From: [Phialemoniopsis] sp. UDSM-2020
Lineage: Eukaryota; Ascomycota; Sordariomycetes; Thyridiales; Thyridiaceae
Assembly: GCA_018873225.1 (NCBI GenBank)
Contig: JAEILZ010000008.1
Location: 868,001 to 932,000, forward strand
Direction: 5' to 3'
Length of the DNA stretch: 64,000 nucleotides
Made by a program: the position numbers and the translations under genes. The notes under the pieces are model-generated. The model worked only from the letters and a program-made list of their open reading frames with translations, had not been told where the DNA came from and ran no database searches. Below, piece after piece: positions 18,547 through 29,438 of this stretch (the stretch's first letter is position 1; each line of letters begins with the position of its first letter).

Positions 18547-19154
18547 TCATTTGCCGCGCTTGACCTCAGGCCCGCCCCATTCCGTGAGATCGACCTGGAG
18601 TGGCTCCGAGGCACTTTGGATGAGGATCCAAGTGACTTCCGCATCGGTGTCGTTGACCATTTGGTGCTCCGTCCACGGCGGAATGAAGGCAAAATCTCCG
18701 GCCGAGAGCTCGTTCCGTTTGGGCTCGGCGTCTTCATCGCCGGAATGTGTGACGAGGAAGCTGGGCCCGGAAACAGCGTATATGATGGCGTCTTTTGATG
18801 ATCAGTTCCAGACTTTGGATTGAATGAATGTGCGAGACTCACCGTGTTCGCCGTAGTGATGGACCGCCGAAGCCGACTTGGGCTTTGCTACCAGGACTGC
18901 CCATATCATCAGTGACGAACTTTGATGCTACTGCATGGTGACTCACCCCGTGCACACATCTTGTCTGATTTGTGAACGATTGCATCCTTCTGGATGACAC
19001 CACTCCCAGCGGCTGCCCCGTTCGTGCCGTTCACCGGCTGAGCAGCGGCCCCTGGCGCCGGCACAGCGACCATGTTCTCAGCCTTGGTAATGTGTACCGA
19101 GGAGGGCATGATCATAGGCAAAAGATCCGGTATGAGCGGTAGTAGAAACGACAT
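18547..19154 (-). CDS. small cupin-domain protein
   Basis: Three exons, 18947-19154, 18843-18896 and 18547-18791. Introns are 50 nt (18897-18946) and 51 nt (18792-18842), both with GTGAGT donors. The product is about 168 residues. Splicing assembles one cupin barrel: motif 1 reads SAVHHYGEHDAIIYAVSG and motif 2 reads GDFAFIPPWTEHQMVN, giving the His/Glu metal ligands typical of RmlC-like cupins. The N-terminal start is uncertain, because Met14 and Met16 (MPSSVHITKAENM) fit the family better than the first Met. The fungal single-cupin family has few characterised members; isomerase, dioxygenase or binding roles are all possible. Its 3' end converges with the hydrolase gene only 43 bases away. 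Confidence 0.85.
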
Positions 19155-19993
19155 CTTGCCGGTTTCCCGATAGGGCGATGTTGAGGGGGGAAAACTGGAA
19201 CCAACTCATGAACCAGGCTCGGATTTGGAATGACGGCAGGTTGCTAGTCCATGGTCCGGTAGCCTAGTTCAAGCTGGATGACCGGTACTGACGACGTCTT
19301 GACCGGGTCAAACACACGAGGTCGTTTTGCGAGGCTGCAGAGTGTGCGCTTGCGAGCTTGCGAGACCGGTAAGGATCAGTGGCGAGGCGCCTGCATCAAC
19401 GCTAATGATGCAACCAGTCAGGGTTGTGGCAAGCGTAGCTATGCAGTTGTATCTTTCAGACAATTGGCTCTGGAGGCGGACAATCCTGTTTTTTTCCCTT
19501 TAACAAAAAAGGAAAGAAAAAAAGGAAAGAGACAAAGATAAACGAAAAAGAAAGAGAGAGAAAAAAAAAATAAAAGGAAAAGAAGAGCGAAGTATCCGTC
19601 GTGGATCGTGCAATTCGAGGTCACGAAAGCCCAGGACCCCAGAGTTAGCGGCATCGGCGCTAAACTGTGCCCAGACTGGACCCCGCCTGTCCCGCCCGCA
19701 GCTCTCCAACGACGTCCCGGTCTCAAATCATACGGTCATCCATCCAGACGCACCTTATCAACCGCCTGCTCCAGTCCTCTTAAGAGTTTGGGGGCCCGAC
19801 CATGGAATACCATTGTAGCCCAGATTAGACTGACGACTTGATATACCTTGCAATGATTCCGCGCTGAGCAAGAACGGCACCCACCGATCGCCACAACGAG
19901 CTTGTCGCATTGGAAAGAGCCGCCCTCGTTCTTCCTCGAAACAGTAGAGACCTAGAGCTACGCTTTAGAGCTATATAGCTCCAGAACGACACC
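19155..19993. other. intergenic with a long purine tract
   Basis: About 840 bases lie between divergent genes. The main feature is a nearly uninterrupted A/G run at about 19502-19590. No gene is seen. Confidence 0.5.
19502..19590. repeat. polypurine tract
   Basis: About 90 bases of mostly A and G with very few pyrimidines, containing GAGAGA and A-runs. It is a low-complexity tract that could adopt triplex structure, placed about 400 bases upstream of the F-box gene. Confidence 0.7.
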
Positions 19994-21752
19994 ATGTCGA
20001 GCCCAGACTCTGTCTACTACTCTCCGCCCTCTGGCTACGGAGTCATAGGCAAGACCGCACCGCACATCTCGTCAATGCCAAACAGATGTTAACTCTCTTT
20101 TCTCCAGATTACGTGCCCGATGTGCAGACTGAGCGATGCCACTTGATCAACCTCCCCAGAGAGCTCCTCGACCATGTCCTCTCCTTCCTCGACCCCGTCG
20201 ACCTCGCCGCAGTCTGCCAGACCTGCCACACACTCAACACCCACGCCGGTTCCGACCACATCTGGCAGGCCATCGTCCAGTCCCATGTCCCCGGTGGGCA
20301 GGTCACCAGCTGCTACCCGTGCGCGAGCTTCAAGGAGCTCTACGTCTGCCACGACCCGCACTGGTTCCTGCCCAAGTACAAGATCTGGTTCTGCGGCCGC
20401 AACCTGACGGGCAAGCTCATCGTCGTGCGCTACGACCAGCGCCGCGGCTGCATCGAGGGCTACCAGATGCTCGCCGTCAGCAACCACGAGTACCTGCTGC
20501 ACAACACGTGGCCGCAGGACCAGGAGGTCGTCATACACGCGTTCGAGCCCGAGGTCAAGCTGCACATGGACAAGCCCGTGCTGCAGCTACGCGCCAAGAC
20601 GCTCGAGAACCTCGTTCGCAAGACCATCTCCCTATCGCTATCGCCTTCGGCAGCGGGGCCGAGCAGTAGCGGCCGTAGCAGCAGCAGTAGTGTCGAGAGG
20701 CATCATGGCAATAACCGCTTCATGGCCGAGACGCCCATGTTCGTCACCGATATCCCTGACGACACCGTCTTCAACAACTTTCTCCTAGCGCGCCCCATTG
20801 ACGACGCCGAGGCCCGCGAGCGCGAGCGCATCGGCTTCCCCTACGGCAACATGTGGCCGCCACCCGCCGTGCCCGCTGCTCACAGGGTCAGCTCGGCCAA
20901 TTTCTACACGGGCGACGGCATGCAGCTGGCGCCCGAGAGCCGGCCGACGTCGCGCGCCGAGGTGTCGGACCAGGCGTTCCACATCCGCACGTGGATGGAA
21001 ATGCGGCAGACCCACGGCGGCGTCAACTTCATACCTGTGCCGACGGCGACGGACTTGCCGCACCACGACGCGCCCAACGTGCACAACCAGGCGTCGCAGC
21101 CGTGGCTGCAGGGCTTCGGATCGCACCACGGCGGCGCGCTGAGCTCGCCTCTGCACATCGGGGAAGAGGTCAACACGTACGCAACGCTGGACCCGAAGCT
21201 GTACACGCCGACGCCCGACAAGCCGTGGCGCGGGATCTGGGTGGGCGACTACAGCGGGCATGGCTGCGAGTTCTTGCTGGTACACCAGCCAGACGATGAT
21301 GATGACGACGGTGAAGATGAAGCAGAGGCGCTAGAGCAAAGGACCGACGAGACGGCGGACGAGTTTGAGCGCAGAAAGTGGGAGGCGAGGGTTTACCGCG
21401 GCCGGCTCGAGGCGATCAAGCTCACAGGCGATCCGAACGTGCCACGCGGCGAATACACCTTTATGGCCAACGATCTTGGTGAGAAGGGCTTCGTGACGAC
21501 GGTGACGGAGGAGCCCTTCGTGGGCACGAGAGTTGTGCAGAGTCGGGGCCATGTCGCCGGGACGGGCTTTTCTAACGGTAAGTACAGGACTTCCCCGGAT
21601 AGAGTGCGGGTCGGCTAACAATCACTCTAGACAAATATATCGAATCGCAGCTGCTTTTGATATCGCCGGATCGGCTGGCGCAGTATTGGGTTGGGTTTGG
21701 GCACATCAGCTTCTTTGAGCGGGTGCATCTCGACGAGTTCCTAGCGCCTTGA
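19994..21752 (+). CDS. F-box protein, FBXO31-like (cyclin D1-binding domain)
   Basis: Three exons, 19994-20048, 20108-21577 and 21631-21752; about 548 residues. The first intron is best explained as GC-AG: AG|GCAAGA donor at 20049, a TTAAC branch site and CTCCAG acceptor at 20107. It joins MSSPDSVYYSPPSGYGVI to DYVPDVQTERC. The second intron is ordinary (GTAAGT) and adds DKYIESQLLLISP...FLAP. The F-box is LINLPRELLDHVLSFLDPVD and following (about 30-75). The region from about 390, PWRGIWVGDYSGHGCEFLLV, resembles the FBXO31/Cyclin_D1_bind domain (PF12014). F-box proteins recruit substrates to SCF ubiquitin ligases. A Ser-rich linker and an acidic run (DDDDDDGEDE) look disordered. Confidence 0.88.
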
Positions 21753-22174
21753 GGTGAGTCAGCCCTTTTCATGTTTAGACGTCTTCGTCATTACTTTTTG
21801 CGAATTTGGACGGCGCTTTGAGATAGTGACAGCGCAATGTCCCTGAATCTTTAGGCTGACTTGTCAACTGATAGTGACAGCCTTGGTAACAAATGCTCCT
21901 CAACAAATCCAGTGAAGCACTGCGCCTTGAACCCTAGCTCAGATCCGGCTCAGACGACAGTGAACTGTGATTTTGCCTACACACGCCCAATAGACACAAC
22001 AACAACCCCTCGTCTTTGCCCTCATCTTAACTCGACACTTCCACCGACCTTTTTCTACAACCTCAACTTTTGTTTCTCAAATCTGACACTTGACGAAATC
22101 AACCACTCACTTCAAACATTCTCTTCCATCTACCTACCCTGAGACAACTCGCGTCCCGGAGCTTCTCGAAGAAA
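21753..22174. other. intergenic / 5' leader
   Basis: About 420 bases. The part from 21960 to 22160 is pyrimidine-rich (many CTT, ACC and TTT) and probably transcribed leader of the next gene. Confidence 0.4.
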
Positions 22175-22729
22175 ATGGCAAGCTCTTCCAACTCCGAGTT
22201 TGGCGACAACAGCCAAGTCGTCGCCGCTATTGACCACGATGGCGAGCTTGGCTCCCTCGCGCCTGAGCTCAAGAAGTTCTTTCAGGGCGTGAACGAGATG
22301 ATGCCCCTTAACATGACCATTGCTCTCCCGAACCTGGAGCTCAGTAAGTCTATCTTAGCATTTTTTCTCACGCACTCAACTGACCCTCAACTCTTCATAG
22401 ACAGCGACGCTGCGAAACTCTCCGTCACAGGTTTCAATCTCGAGCTTCATGGTCTGGGCGAGAACCCGCTGCCTGTCCCCGAGCAGGCGGGACATTTCTA
22501 CATTGTCCCGGACGCGCACGGCTACGTTGCCGCACTCGCCAAGTCGCCGAACGAGGACGTGCTCAGCGTCATGCAACGCAGCATGGCGGCCAACGGCACC
22601 GCCCTTGAGGCCAACAACGCCGCAACCAACGCCCGGTTTGAGAGGCTTGCTGGCGTGATCGAATCTGCCACCCGTCATCTCATGATTGTCGGCGTGACGT
22701 ACTTCGCTTACCGTCTGTTCCGTCAGTAA
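22175..22729 (+). CDS. small tail-anchored protein, unknown function
   Basis: Two exons, 22175-22343 and 22401-22729. The 57-nt intron (GTAAGT to TCATAG) joins NLEL to NSDAAKLSVTG. The product is 165 residues without a signal peptide. The N-terminal part is acidic and possibly helical (LAPELKKFFQGVNEMM). The middle has FNLELHGLGENPLPVPEQAGHFYIVP. A predicted amphipathic helix (ARFERLAGVIESATRH) leads to a C-terminal hydrophobic segment LMIVGVTYFAYRLFRQ with basic ends, which suggests post-translational tail insertion into ER or mitochondrial outer membrane. I do not recognise a family. The gene start has an AAAATGG context. Confidence 0.8.
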   Translation: MASSSNSEFGDNSQVVAAIDHDGELGSLAPELKKFFQGVNEMMPLNMTIALPNLELSKSILAFFLTHSTDPQLFIDSDAAKLSVTGFNLELHGLGENPLPVPEQAGHFYIVPDAHGYVAALAKSPNEDVLSVMQRSMAANGTALEANNAATNARFERLAGVIESATRHLMIVGVTYFAYRLFRQ

Positions 22730-23462
22730 ACGTCTATGACAAAGCTGGCACGGATGATGGGCGCTGATTGACTGACCACATGGGGGCCTAATGGAGAGCT
22801 ATGGGGCGGATCATTGAGCGAGGTCAACTGAGCCATCATGGTCATATTCCTGTACGGAGAACATTGCTTATTTGCTTTCATCAAAGGTCAAGCTGAATCT
22901 TGTGCGGAAACAACGCCAGGAAAAGAGACTGGATCGACCTAGGAGTTAAACAATTGCTAGTTCAATTAATGTCACGGCCTCAGCCAGGACTGAAGGTTTT
23001 CGAATCAGTTCAAACAAACTACATTTCCATTGCTTTGATTCATGACAGTGCCCATTGGTGTAGCGTCAACGGCGGATGGGGAGCCACCAGAACGAAAGCA
23101 GTAAAGAGGGGAAGGAAGCCCTGCAGGCTTATGCAGGTGTGCTGTCACATGTGTGGGAAAAGAAGGTTTACGGCATGTCTCTCCGCGTCCATCTTCACCC
23201 GTTTGCTTCTCTGCATTAGGTTGCACCTAACCTCCGCACCCCGCACCGGTAAGCGTAACGGCGAACGGATAGCAGCGGGATGCTGACCATGGGGTATGTA
23301 ACATTCGGGATTTGCGTTGTCAGATGTGACGTGAGACATCTTGGATCATTTAAAATATCTTTCAAGTGTTGAATCGTATGTGAATCAACGGATGGCTTCG
23401 TTCTGACTACATTGAATACTTTTCAGTCTCTCGAGCTGCGTAAGGATTATCTTCCTTGAATC
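22730..23462. other. intergenic upstream of the P450 gene
   Basis: About 730 bases with no convincing gene. This contains the P450 promoter. Confidence 0.45.
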
Positions 23463-25143
23463 ATGGGGTACGAAACAGTCTCGATCCTCGTTCTCTCTAT
23501 AGCGGTGGTGCTCTGGCGATATCTCAATGCCACAGACCAACCCAAGATCAAACACCTCCCCGAGATCCCCGGCGTGCCCATATTTGGCAACCTCCTCCAA
23601 CTGGGAGAGCACCACGCCAAGGTCGCCGGAGGCTGGGTCAAAAAGTATGGCCCCGTGTTCCAGGTTCGCATGGGTAACAAGGTGAGTGACATGAACATCA
23701 CCGTATTGACGTCGTCTCTGGAAACACCTGGCTGACCCACCTCACACTCAGAGGATCGTTTTTGTCAACAGCTTCGACTCGGTCCGCCAGCTCTGGGTGA
23801 AAGAACAGTCGGCCCTGATCTCGCGGCCCACCTTCCACACCTTCCACAGCGTCGTCTCGAGCTCGCAAGGGTTCACCATCGGCACCTCGCCCTGGGACGA
23901 GTCGTGCAAGCGCCGGCGCAAAGCCGCCGCCACGGCGCTCAACAAGCCCGCCGTGCAATCGTACATGCCCATCATCGACCTCGAGGCGACGAGCAGTATC
24001 AGTGAGATCTTCGCCGACAGCAAGGGCGGTAGCTTGGACATCAACCCGATCCCGTACTTCCAGCGGTACGCGCTCAACACGAGCCTGACGCTCAACTACG
24101 GCATTCGCATCGATGGCAACATCCAGGAGAGCCTCTTGAAGGAGATCGTCGCCGTCGAGCGCGGCGTGTCGAATTTCCGCAGCACGAGCAACAATTGGCA
24201 GGACTACATCCCGCTGCTGCGGATCCTGCCCAAGGCGAATACCGAGGCGGAGGATTTCAGGGTGCGCCGGGACAAGTATCTGACTCACCTGCTGGATATT
24301 CTCAAGCAAAGAATTGCGGAGGGCACGGACAAGCCCTGTATTACAGGGAGCATTTTGAAAGACCCGGAAGCCAAGCTCAACGACGCCGAGATCAAATCCC
24401 TATGCCTGACCATGGTTTCGGCGGGTATCGACACAGTCCCGGGTAACCTGGTGATGGCCCTGGCCTACCTCAGCTCGGAAGACGGGCAGCGCATCCAAAG
24501 GGTAGCACATGAGGAGATCACGAAAGTCTACCCGGACAACGACGCGTGGGAAAAGTGCCTGGTCGAAGAGAAAGTGCCGTACATCACAGCATTTGTCAAG
24601 GAGGTCCTGCGCTTCTGGACCGTGATCCCCATTTGTCTTCCGCGCAAGAGCATTCGGGACCTCCAATGGGGCCCGGCGGTCATCCCGGCTGGCACGACCT
24701 TTTTCATGGTAGGTCAAAGACCACCAGTCCAGACTGTAGTTGGAGACCCTGACCCAATTTCACAGAATGCCTGGGCTGCAGACTATGACCCGGAGCACTT
24801 CATCGAGCCCGAGAAATTCGTGCCGGAGCGGTACCTCGACCCGGCCGCCGACGCCGGGGGCACCCCACACTATGGCTACGGCGCCGGGTCGCGCATGTGT
24901 GCTGGCTCGCACCTGGGCAACCGGGAGCTCTACACGGCCTTCATCCGGATCATCACGGCGTTCACGATCCACTCGCCCGAGGACCCGGCGGACTACCCGG
25001 TGCTTGACGCGCTAGGCTGCAACTCGATCGCGACGTCGCTGACGACGGAGCCCAAGCCGTTCAAGGTCCGGTTCAAAGCGCGGGACCCGGTGCTGCTGAA
25101 GAGGTGGATCCGCGAGAGCGAGGAGCGGACCAAGGACTTTTAG
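23463..25143 (+). CDS. cytochrome P450, CYP504-like (phenylacetate hydroxylase type)
   Basis: Three exons, 23463-23681, 23752-24708 and 24766-25143; 517 residues. Introns are 70 nt (GTGAGT) and 57 nt (GTAGGT, in frame and so readable through). An N-terminal membrane anchor is followed by the hinge LPEIPGVPIFGNLLQLGEH. The I-helix oxygen motif is SAGIDT (about 296-301), the ExxR motif is EVLR (357-360), the PERF-type motif is FVPERYLD, and the heme loop is YGYGAGSRMCAGSHLGNREL with Cys437 as the axial ligand. The 'GAGSRMCAGSHL.NRELY' loop is typical of CYP504 enzymes such as Aspergillus PhacA and PhacB, which hydroxylate phenylacetate or 3-hydroxyphenylacetate toward homogentisate. No homogentisate genes lie nearby, so the substrate is inferred only. 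Confidence 0.88.
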
Positions 25144-25834
25144 TGGTTTTCGGCTGCCTGTGTGGGTTTGAATAGGGAACTTTGGCATTATCATGAAGAG
25201 AGGAGCGAGAGAGAGATATCATGGGAGTCGAGGATGAGCAAAATGAACAGACTGAGAAAAGGATTCAATCACATGTAAATTGCCGTCTTGCACAAGTGGT
25301 TTGGCGTGCTATTGTGCTACGCTAACAGCGATAGGCAATCCCTGCTTCAGCGGGCGACCCACTATCGCCTGAACCAGGAACAGCGAGACAGCAGAAGCTT
25401 CTTAGTGGATGGCGGGACGGTGGATCGACGTCATGGACAAGTCATGACAGACGACAGGAAGGCAAATAGTTTGACAGCTCGACTTATCTCAAAAACCCGA
25501 TATCTTGTCTCAGAGATATTCCTGCAATAACCATCTTATAAACCCCTTGAACGATACCCCTAGACTTCTCATCTTTCCCTCAACACTTCCCTTAGACCGT
25601 CCGACCGCCTAAAGATTCCGTATCATTTTCGTTATCGCCAACCAAAATTTGTCTGGACGAAACCTTCTCACCGCCCACGCGACTCGCCTCACCTCTCACC
25701 AACAATTTTCAGGAATTTCGTGAGACTCTCATCTGCCTGAGCAGAATTCACCTTACTCATTAAACCCTATAGAACCCGTCACATTGCACTCATCTGCCCT
25801 GTCACCACGTTGCTCGCCGTCGAGCCCAATCGCC
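25144..25834. other. intergenic / pyrimidine-rich leader
   Basis: About 690 bases. From 25540 to 25800 the sequence is rich in C and T with short CCTC/TCACC repeats, which looks like transcribed 5' leader of the DUF1769 gene. Confidence 0.4.
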
Positions 25835-27095
25835 ATGACGGACAAGTACATCATCCGCGTGACGGCGGGCGCCGACTACGACGTCAAGAATCACCAGGTC
25901 ATCCCCGTCAACAAGGCCGACGTCGTCAAGGTCTCGTCTCATCTCATGGACGCCGAGGTCAACGTCCGCGTCCAAGACTACACCGGCTTGCCGCGCAACT
26001 CCCCGTCCACCTCGCCTTACTTCACGGCGCAGCCCCACGCGTACAACAAGGACCGGTACAGCATCGCCGTGCGCTTCACGCCCAAACACCCTGCAGACTC
26101 CAGCTCAAAAAGCAAGTCGGACGACAAGACGGAGCAGAAGGATGAAGACTCGGACTCGGATGAGAAGAAGGGCATCAAGGCCGCAGACCTGCAGTGGGGC
26201 AACGACTTTGACCACCCCATCCGCGACCGCTTACCGCCCGGGTTCGGCACCGCGATGAACATCGTCAAGTGGTGGATCGACCCGGGCCTAGAAGGCGACG
26301 CCTACGCCGACTCACCGTACCTGTACGGCCCGGCGCTGTCCTCCTTCAACGCCGTGCACGTCGGCGCCGGCGAGCACGACCCGGACAGGGGCGGCCTCTG
26401 GTTCGAGGAAGGCGGCGACGAAGAGGGAGTCAAGGCGAGGGCGGAGGTCGGCGCGCCGGCCGATACCAAGGCGCGGATGAAGTGGGCGCTGCGGGCCGAC
26501 GCCAAGGAGAAGTGGGTGTGGGAGTACGGACGGACATACGGCCTCGACTTTTTCAACCCGTATCTCGACTTCTCTGAGTTTTCGCTCCGGCTTCCCGGGT
26601 TCACGCTGCCTATTATGAAGTACTGGGACGGTCAGAGTCTAAGGTACGTCTTGTGTAAATTCATCCGTTTTCGAAGCCAAGACAGTTCTCGCTTCGACCC
26701 CTTCCCTCTGTTTCCTTCACTTGATTTTTTACCATTCTGAAAGAACGTTCGCGCGCATCATCACCAACCGCCTTGATTTATGAAACAAAAACAGGTCCCC
26801 CAAGCGCCGCTCACACGTCCTCAGATACGTCCTGCGCAACCGCTCCACCGACGAGACGTACCTCGTCGTCACCTTCACGCTCTACCGCCGCGAGGACGTC
26901 GAGGAGGATGGCACGATCAAGCAGGCCGCGCTCGACGGCAACCCGCTGCTGCCGGAGGGTGACGAGAAAGCAGCAGCGACGCCTAAGAAGGACGGCGAGG
27001 AGGAGAAATTCGACGAGGCGAAAGTGCTGGAGGAGGCGAGGAGGAGGTTGTCTAATGTTGGAGTAGGAGAGACGTCTGATGATGACGTGGACTGA
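25835..27095 (+). CDS. DUF1769 family protein
   Basis: Two exons, 25835-26643 and 26795-27095; 369 residues. The start at 25835 has a CGCCATGAC context; the frame upstream begins only with TTG. The 151-nt intron (GTACGT to AACAG) is long for this window and joins MKYWDGQSLR to SPKRRSHVLRYVLRN, restoring the conserved core. Recognisable parts are YIIRVTAGADYD at the N-terminus, YSIAVRFTPK, DLQWGNDFDHPIRDRLPPGFGTA, KWWIDPGLEGDAYADSPYLYG, and the tail core ETYLVVTFTLYR. These match the DUF1769 proteins conserved in fungi, whose biochemistry is unknown. A Ser/Asp/Glu-rich insertion (about 95-125) is probably disordered. The C-terminus is acidic. Confidence 0.85.
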
Positions 27096-27484
27096 GAGGA
27101 CTAGAGGCCCTAACCTTTGCAGGAGTTACGATGATCGGTCCCATTGAGACGTTTGAAGCATCCACAGCAGGATGGATCATCATGCACAGCATTGCACCTG
27201 TATGGCTATACTACAGCACAGGCAAGAAAGCCGGGGCATAGAGAGGGCGCAGAGGGTCTTGGACCCTTTAATGAGAGCGCCTTCCTACATTCAAGTGATA
27301 TCCTATCACCTCTGCCTACACATTCCTCAAAAAGATATGAATAAACGTGATATTCCCCTTGTCTGGGCTGTCTACATTCTCATCTATCGTGGTATGCACG
27401 CTGGCTATGCTAAAATGGACGGATCTTTTCTACAAGGTCGCACTGTCACACTTGGACATGGTCCATATCTCCCTCGACGCGGAA
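27096..27484. other. intergenic, convergent 3' regions
   Basis: About 390 bases between two stop codons. I see nothing besides probable untranslated sequence. Confidence 0.45.
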
Positions 27485-29438
27485 CTAGAGCTGCTTCTCC
27501 AAGGCCTGCGATATGAAAGTTAGCATTCATTCCAATCATCAGCTTAGATACAACATGACTTACCACGGCAAACTTGCTCCTCCGCCGGATCCTCTCCCCG
27601 AAGAACACCAGCACCCACGGCACGAGCGTCAGCGCCGCGCCAACGCCACCCAGCACGCCACCCGCCCGCGCAGGACCTAAGCCGTGGAACATGAACCCCG
27701 TGACGACCGGGAAGCAGCCACCCAGCATGTTGCGGCAGCAGCTCTGCGCCGCGAGCGCCGAGCTCGCGTACTTGTGGTACACGTCGGCGAAGTAGTTGAA
27801 GGTGGCTAGGTACACCGAGTAGATGCCGAGCGTGGCGATGCCGATACCCGCAGCCGGGGCCACAGGTGAGATCGAGGGCTTGGCCGAGAGACCGAACAGC
27901 AAGAGGCCGGCCGGTAAGAAAACCGCCGTGAAGCAGGTAAAGTACAGCCGGGCCTCGGGCGAGTTGACGGGGAAGCGCCGGCGGACGTACGCCCAAAAGG
28001 GGTGGCGCGAGCTGTCCGGGTGGTCCTGCCAGTTCGGCAAGCGGAGCAGGGCCTCCTGACCGAGGCCCATAAACGTCGCGAGCACGCCCGCCACGATCAT
28101 CGAGATGAAGACGTAGCCCGAGCGCTCGATGTCCCAGTTATAAACCTCTTGAAAGATGAGGAACGTCGACGAGAACGTCAGGTAGAGGGCGGCCCAGGCA
28201 AAGGCGACCCAGAGGGAGAAGAAGAAGATGACGGGCTCGGTGAAGAGCAGGTGGAAGGGCCGGACGACGGAGATGGATATCATGGTGGCGAGCGAGGAGC
28301 GCTCCTCGTCTTCCTTGACGAGCCAGCGCACGCGGCGGAGGGGGCGGCGTGACCTGTTCTCGGAGGTAGAGGATCGTCGGCTGCCGGCGACAGAGGTGAT
28401 CTCGTCGGTCTTTTCCTCGTCAGAGACCGCCTGGCCACCAACATCGACGCCGGCGAGGGTGCTGTCGGAGTCCGAGTCTGCGGCGGCGCGGAGGGCGTTG
28501 TCCTCGTCGATCCACACGCCAAAGTAGCCAGCTTCCTCGAGGGCAGTATACCACTTGTTGAGCGCCTTGGCCTTGCGTGAGAGCAAGACCGATCCCCGGC
28601 TCTCGTAGAAGAACAGGATGAGCGAGACCATGAGGATGCCACCCATGATGACCTGATGCCAAAATACCCACCTCCACGCCTGGCCATGCGTCGCAAGAGG
28701 GTAGCGCTCCGTGATGACAGCCGCGACCAGAGGACCCAGACCCGTACCGGCCATGACGGCACCGCTGAAGATGGCCATCGGCGTGTTGCGTCCCTCGGCG
28801 CTCCACATGTCGGCGATGACGCCGCCGACCATGGTGCTAAAGACCGACGCGCCGGCGCCGCAGATGAACCGAGCAATCAGCATGCCGGCCAGGTTGTTGA
28901 CGAGGCCACAGACGGCTTGAAACAAGACGTAGATGATGCCGCTGACGACAAAGACCGGGTACCGGCCGTTGATCTCGGAAAAGGGCGCGAGGACCATGGG
29001 CGTCAAGGCGAAGCCGACGCAGTACGTGGTGATGCCGGTGAGGACGGCGATCTGCGACGTGCCAAAGACCTCGGCCATGATGTACGAGGGCGGCGAGTAG
29101 ACGCCCGCCGAGTAGGCCGTGAGGAGCGTGGCGACGCATGAGAGGAACAGCATGACGTACTTGCGGGTGAGCGGCCACTCCATCGGGTTGGTAAAAGGAG
29201 CCAGGTTCGGCTGCTCCGGTGCCGCCTCGGGTGATGAGGCGGAGATAGACTGTATCGTGGTGTTGGCAGTCGGCAGGGGCGTCTGGAAGGTGAGGTAAGT
29301 GTAGTGGATGACCGAATCGGCGTTGAGCATCTCCTCGGTGGCCGGCCTGGCCGGACGAGCGTGCTTCTCGTCCTCCTGCACGGCATTGTCAGAGGATCGC
29401 CGGGAAGGCTCACCCGCCCGGGGTATTGACTGTGTCAT
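27485..29438 (-). CDS. MFS multidrug transporter (DHA1 type)
   Basis: Two exons, 27564-29438 and 27485-27505. A 58-nt intron (27506-27563, GTAAGT donor, CTAAC branch near the end) removes a stretch that would otherwise add an unlike tail; the spliced C-terminus is SKFAVALEKQL. The product is 631 residues from the ATG at 29438. After a disordered N-terminus come PMEWPLTRKYVMLFLSC and about 12 membrane segments. Motif A-like FSEINGRYPVFVVSG, GASVFSTMVGGVIADMW and AVMAGTGLGPLVA mark the drug:H+ antiporter-1 subgroup used for polyamine, fungicide and toxin export. A cytosolic Ser/Arg-rich loop of about 100 residues separates the two halves. The substrate is not predictable. Confidence 0.9.

Noticed and set aside
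20785..21299. Several open frames inside the F-box gene on both strands
   Set aside because: All lie within its second exon and show codon-bias composition only.
28280..29178. Frames on both strands inside the MFS gene
   Set aside because: The transporter frame has clear membrane segments and conserved motifs; the others follow GC bias.
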